A DNA stretch of 9,853 bases from CAYYNP01 sp964472545 (lineage in GTDB: Bacteria > Planctomycetota > Planctomycetia > Pirellulales > Thermoguttaceae), in assembly GCA_964472545.1 (NCBI GenBank), contig CAYYNP010000349.1, forward strand, positions 1-9,853, given 5' to 3'. The notes beneath the pieces were generated by a model that did no database searches, was not told the DNA's origin, and saw only the letters and a program-made list of their open reading frames with translations. This document shows, piece after piece, positions 7,338-9,853 of this stretch (the stretch's first letter is position 1; every line of letters starts with the position of its first letter). Made by a program: the position numbers and the translations under genes.

Positions 7338-8089
7338 GCGGCCGACGCCACCATCTGCATCTCCAGCGCTCCGTGCCGTATCCAGGCAAAGAACTCCTCG
7401 AAGATCCGCAGGTCGAGCGCCGAGGCGGAGTTGCTCTGGGGATGGAACTGAGTTCCCAGGGCGACCCAGTCGTCTTGCGCGCTCTCGATCGCTTCGACGA
7501 CGCCGTCGGGGCAGCGGGCCGTGACGGCGAAGCCGGGGGCCACGTCGTCGATGGCCATGTGGTGCATGCTGTTGACACGGATTTCGCCCTCGCCGTAAAC
7601 ACGCTCCATCAACGTGCCCATCTCCACCTCCAACGCGTGGCGGTGGCCTCGATCCATCGAGTCTTGATGGGGCAGCGCCCGAGGAAGGTCCTCGGCAAGG
7701 TGCAGGTAGAGCGTGCCGCCTTGGGAGATGTTCAACAACTGCATGCCGCAGCCGATCCCCAACACGGGCAGCCGCCGCCGGGCAACCAAACGCATCAGCA
7801 TTCTGTCAAACGCCTCGCGGCGGGGGTCCAACAGCCGTTGCGCCGGGTGGACCATGTAGCCGTCGTTACGCGGGTCCAGGTCGGCTCCTCCGGCCAGGAC
7901 CACGCCGTCGAGCAGATCGAGAATCCGGTCCAGACCTGCTTCGTCGTCCAGCGGCGGAATGACGATCGGGATCGCCCCAGCCCGACTGACCGAATCGAAG
8001 TACCCGGCCGTCACATAGGCAAACGCACTGTTCTGTTTCTGGGCCGAACGATAGTCGGCATTGATCCCGATCAGCGGTTTCGAGTCCAT
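7334..8089 (-). CDS. Peptidase C26 / gamma-glutamyl-GABA hydrolase-like protein with altered catalytic residues
   Basis: The 251-residue protein has the class I glutamine-amidotransferase-like fold of the PuuD family, whose members cleave gamma-glutamyl amide bonds, for example in putrescine breakdown. Matching family features are KPLIGINADYR at the N-terminus, DGVVLAGGADLDP (61-73), PVLGIGCGMQLLN (108-120) followed by GGTLYLHL, VNSMHHMAIDDVAPGF (172-187) and LGTQFHP (211-217). The nucleophile elbow normally reads GICxGMQ; here it reads G111-I-G-C114-G-M-Q, so the cysteine sits one residue late. The usual HPE of the triad is H216-P-Q218. Activity is therefore doubtful or changed. The start at 8089 is preferred over the in-frame ATG at 8122 because AAAGGAG stands 8 bases before it. 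The stop TAG lies inside the terminal repeat of the element at 7192-7337. The gene converges on the fusion gene. Confidence 0.88.
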
Positions 8090-8097
8090 TCTGTTCG

Positions 8098-8104
8098 CTC
8101 CTTT
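8098..8104 (-). promoter_or_regulatory. Strong ribosome binding site of the C26 gene
   Basis: On the minus strand AAAGGAG is followed by eight bases and then ATG at 8089. It decides the start codon, making the protein 251 rather than 262 residues. It is the only textbook Shine-Dalgarno site in the window. Confidence 0.85.
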
Positions 8105-8243
8105 GATACATCGTGCATCCATTCCCGGCAGAGTTCGCTTGGCCGCTTGCGATGCCGAGGCGGCAACGCGAGAACGTCCGTTTCGTTGGGACCAGCGATT
8201 CGCTCATTCCGGTGCCTCACCACCCAGGTTGAAGGTGATTGGG

Positions 8244-8272
8244 AGTTTAGGGGGCGAGGGATGACTTTGCAA
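8244..8272 (-). promoter_or_regulatory. Possible promoter of the C26 gene
   Basis: On the minus strand TTGCAA (8267-8272) precedes TAAACT (8244-8249) by 17 bases; each box matches consensus at 4 of 6 positions. The leader to the start codon would be about 150 bases. This is a weak match in an AT-richer region and may be chance. Confidence 0.25.
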
Positions 8273-8428
8273 GGAAATCCATGATTTTGGGCTAACCAAG
8301 ACAGCACGCCACTACATAATGTGGTTGCCATCTACGCTATCAGTGTGGTTCTGTTCAGTTACAGAAACCGGCTGATGACGCCTCAAGCACCGCAACCACT
8401 TGGTTCTCAGGCACTTCTGTCTCGTCCA

Positions 8429-8457
8429 TTGACGGAGCCCAAAAAGGCATATAAACT
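8429..8457 (+). promoter_or_regulatory. Candidate sigma70-type promoter for the oleA-like gene
   Basis: TTGACG (8429-8434) is followed 17 bases later by TAAACT (8452-8457), 5/6 and 4/6 matches. The same TTGACG box and 17-base spacing occur in the candidate promoter at 3736-3764. The leader to the start at 8621 would be about 155 bases and would contain the hairpin at 8497-8512. Confidence 0.4.
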
Positions 8458-8496
8458 GAATCACAAAACTATACATTCGTATACACCACATTAGTA

Positions 8497-8512
8497 GCGT
8501 GGTGATCCACGC
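8497..8512. promoter_or_regulatory. Small perfect inverted repeat in the oleA-like leader
   Basis: GCGTGG-TGAT-CCACGC forms a six-base stem with a four-base loop. It is about 40 bases downstream of the candidate -10 and could be an operator or an RNA hairpin. No T-tract follows closely, so a terminator is unlikely. Confidence 0.35.
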
Positions 8513-8620
8513 ACCCTTTACGGTATAGTGATGAAGGGCTATGGTAAACACTCTCGTGCGCTGCACGTGTTGCCCCCACTCTTTGGAGGGGCGGTTTTCT
8601 GTCCCCGTGATTGCTGGTCC

Positions 8621-9736
8621 ATGCTCTATCAAAACGTCTGCCTGGAAGCCTTCGCCGCCACGCTGCCGGAGGAGATCGTTCGATCGGAGGAGATCGAACG
8701 GCGGCTCGGCCCGCTCTACGACCGGTTGCGGCTGCCTGAAGGCCGGCTCGAGATGATCAGCGGCATCGCCCAGCGGAGGTTCTGGCCGCCGGGTATGCTG
8801 CCGAGCGAGATGAGTGTGAAGACGGCCGAGGAAGCGATCCACATCGCCGGCGTCGACAAATCGCAAATCGGCGCCCTGGTACACGGCTCGGTCTGCCGCG
8901 ACTATCTCGAACCGGCCACCGCCTGCGGCGTCCACCATCGGCTGGGCTTGCCGGCCGACTGCGCCGTCTACGATGTCTCCAACGCCTGCCTGGGCCTGCT
9001 CAACGGGATGATCCAGGTGGCCAACATGATCGAGTTGGGGCAGATCCGCGCAGGCGTCGTGGTAGGTACCGAAAGCGGCCGCGCGTTGGTCGAAAACACC
9101 ATCGAACAACTCAACCGCGATACGACGCTCACGCGCCAGAGTATCAAATCCGCCTTCGCCTCATTGACGATCGGCTCCGGCAGCGCCGCGGTGGTGCTGG
9201 TCGATCGGCATTTGAGCCAAACGGGCAACCGCCTGCTCGGCGGCGTGGTCCGCGCGGAAACGGCCCATTGCGAACTTTGCCGAAGCGACGCCGATCAGGC
9301 GGCCGATCTCGGCATGCAACCGCTGATGGCCACCGACTCCGAGGCCCTGATGCGCGAGGGCATTGCGGCCGGAAAAACCACCTTCGAGCAATTCCTCGAT
9401 GAGATGGGCTGGAGCGCCGACGACGTCGACAAGACCTTCTGCCACCAGGTCGGCCGGGCCCATCGCAAGCTGATGCTCGAGGCCTTCGAGATCGACCCGG
9501 CGATCGACTACACCACACTCGAAACGCTCGGCAATACGGGTTCCGTCGCCCTACCGATGGCCGCCGCCGTGGGAATCGCCGACGGACATCTGCAAACCGA
9601 CGATCGTGTCGGCCTATTGGGGATCGGCTCGGGAATCAACGTGGTGATGCTCGGGCTCGATTGGCAACGAAGCCTCGCGCCGCAGAACGACGCACTCCGC
9701 GGGCCCCACGTGCAGCAGGTCGGCGTCCGCCCGTAG
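8621..9736 (+). CDS. oleA: OleA-like thiolase (acyl-CoA head-to-head condensing enzyme)
   Basis: OleA condenses two long-chain acyl-CoAs to a beta-keto acid, the first step of long-chain olefin synthesis by OleABCD in the cytoplasm. The 371-residue protein has the FabH/thiolase fold with C123 in DVSNACLG, H275 in CHQVGR and N305 in ETLGNTG as catalytic triad. E97 in SVCRDYLEP corresponds to the glutamate that distinguishes OleA from FabH. By my recollection of Xanthomonas OleA (Glu117, Cys143, His285, Asn315), the Glu-Cys spacing of 26 and His-Asn spacing of 30 are identical. The C-terminal LLGIGSGIN motif also agrees. The start at 8621 is chosen because MLYQNVCLEAF matches the family N-terminus; the in-frame ATG at 8528 would add 31 unrelated residues. 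No ribosome site precedes it. About 20 residues after LGLDW extend past the family's usual end. A FabH-like enzyme in another pathway is the alternative, as no oleBCD gene is in view. Confidence 0.8.
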   Translation: MLYQNVCLEAFAATLPEEIVRSEEIERRLGPLYDRLRLPEGRLEMISGIAQRRFWPPGMLPSEMSVKTAEEAIHIAGVDKSQIGALVHGSVCRDYLEPATACGVHHRLGLPADCAVYDVSNACLGLLNGMIQVANMIELGQIRAGVVVGTESGRALVENTIEQLNRDTTLTRQSIKSAFASLTIGSGSAAVVLVDRHLSQTGNRLLGGVVRAETAHCELCRSDADQAADLGMQPLMATDSEALMREGIAAGKTTFEQFLDEMGWSADDVDKTFCHQVGRAHRKLMLEAFEIDPAIDYTTLETLGNTGSVALPMAAAVGIADGHLQTDDRVGLLGIGSGINVVMLGLDWQRSLAPQNDALRGPHVQQVGVRP

Positions 9737-9853
9737 TCCCCCACCGCAGTTGTTTTGTGGGTGGACGGGGCAGCATTCTCTCCGGTGGTATAAGTGAGTG
9801 TGCGTTGTTCAACTGATGGCCGATTTCTCCGCTACAGTCTCACTCACTCCGGT
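9737..9853. other. Non-coding tail after the oleA-like gene
   Basis: There is no ORF start I can support. CCCAC and GTGGG soon after the stop (about 9740-9762) could form a weak hairpin. CTCCGGT is repeated at 9780-9786 and 9847-9853, and AGTGAGTG (9793-9800) is the reverse complement of CACTCACT (9841-9848). This may be the start of another repeat element or the promoter region of the next gene; the window ends too soon to tell. Confidence 0.3.

Larger units (their letters stand above)
8265..8530. other. AT-richer divergent intergenic island without a supported gene
   Basis: Two stretches counted here are 45% GC (8281-8340) and 42% GC (8461-8520), far below the coding regions. It lies between divergently transcribed genes and includes several small inverted repeats: GGTTCTGT/ACAGAAACC (8347-8369), AACCA/TGGTT (8394-8405) and GCGTGG/CCACGC (8497-8512). 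No ORF with recognisable content was found. The likely roles are promoter region or remnant of acquired DNA. The remaining 8123-8264 shows only the promoter candidate listed separately. Confidence 0.5.

Noticed and set aside
8090..8122. Upstream in-frame ATG as start of the C26 gene
   Set aside because: The AAAGGAG site lies downstream of that ATG and is ideally spaced for the ATG at 8089.
8355..8429. Possible 24-codon minus-strand ORF, MDETEVPENQVVAVLEASS...
   Set aside because: Composition is plausible for a small protein, but there is no ribosome site, it overlaps the better-supported promoter candidate, and conservation cannot be tested here.
8528..8620. Upstream in-frame ATG as start of the oleA-like gene
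   Set aside because: The added 31 residues have no likeness to the family N-terminus, while MLYQNV at 8621 fits it.
8312..9109. Minus-strand open frame of 265 codons opposite the oleA-like gene
   Set aside because: Mostly antisense to the thiolase; the part in the intergenic island has no recognisable content.

Overview
The window is GC-rich bacterial DNA (one coding stretch counted, 5821-5880, is 67% GC). It holds four complete genes separated by unusually roomy intergenic regions full of hairpin-forming repeats. Large multidomain membrane proteins, few clear Shine-Dalgarno sites, a spermidine-synthase-like fusion protein and an OleA-type thiolase together suggest a planctomycete, probably of the Pirellulales type. 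That assignment is inference from gene style, not from a marker gene.

Layout: (1) 1-30, a C-rich tandem repeat touching the first start codon. (2) 31-3522 (+), a ten-helix FtsX/MacB-type ABC permease of 1163 residues; its ATPase must lie outside the window. (3) 3523-3850, intergenic, with a nested hairpin repeat, a sigma70-like promoter and an 11-bp inverted repeat around that promoter. (4) 3851-6976 (+), a 1041-residue fusion of a duplicated membrane-transporter-like region, a spermidine-synthase-like SAM-binding domain and a C-terminal TPR-like helical region. (5) 6977-7333, a tail-to-tail intergenic region packed with two large palindromic elements and a small hairpin. (6) 7334-8089 (-), a class I glutamine-amidotransferase-like peptidase C26 protein whose catalytic residues look altered. 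(7) 8090-8620, a divergent intergenic region with an AT-richer island and candidate promoters. (8) 8621-9736 (+), an OleA-like thiolase with a complete Cys/His/Asn triad and the glutamate typical of OleA. (9) 9737-9853, a non-coding tail.

The genes do not form one operon. The permease and the fusion protein are co-directional but separated by a promoter-bearing gap; the C26 gene converges on the fusion gene; the oleA-like gene is divergent from the C26 gene. The most notable points are the shifted nucleophile and lost glutamate in the C26 protein, the OleA homologue standing without visible oleBCD partners, and three palindromic repeat elements, one of which supplies the stop codon of the C26 gene. 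I did not find convincing evidence of a new defence, secretion or RNA-guided system here.
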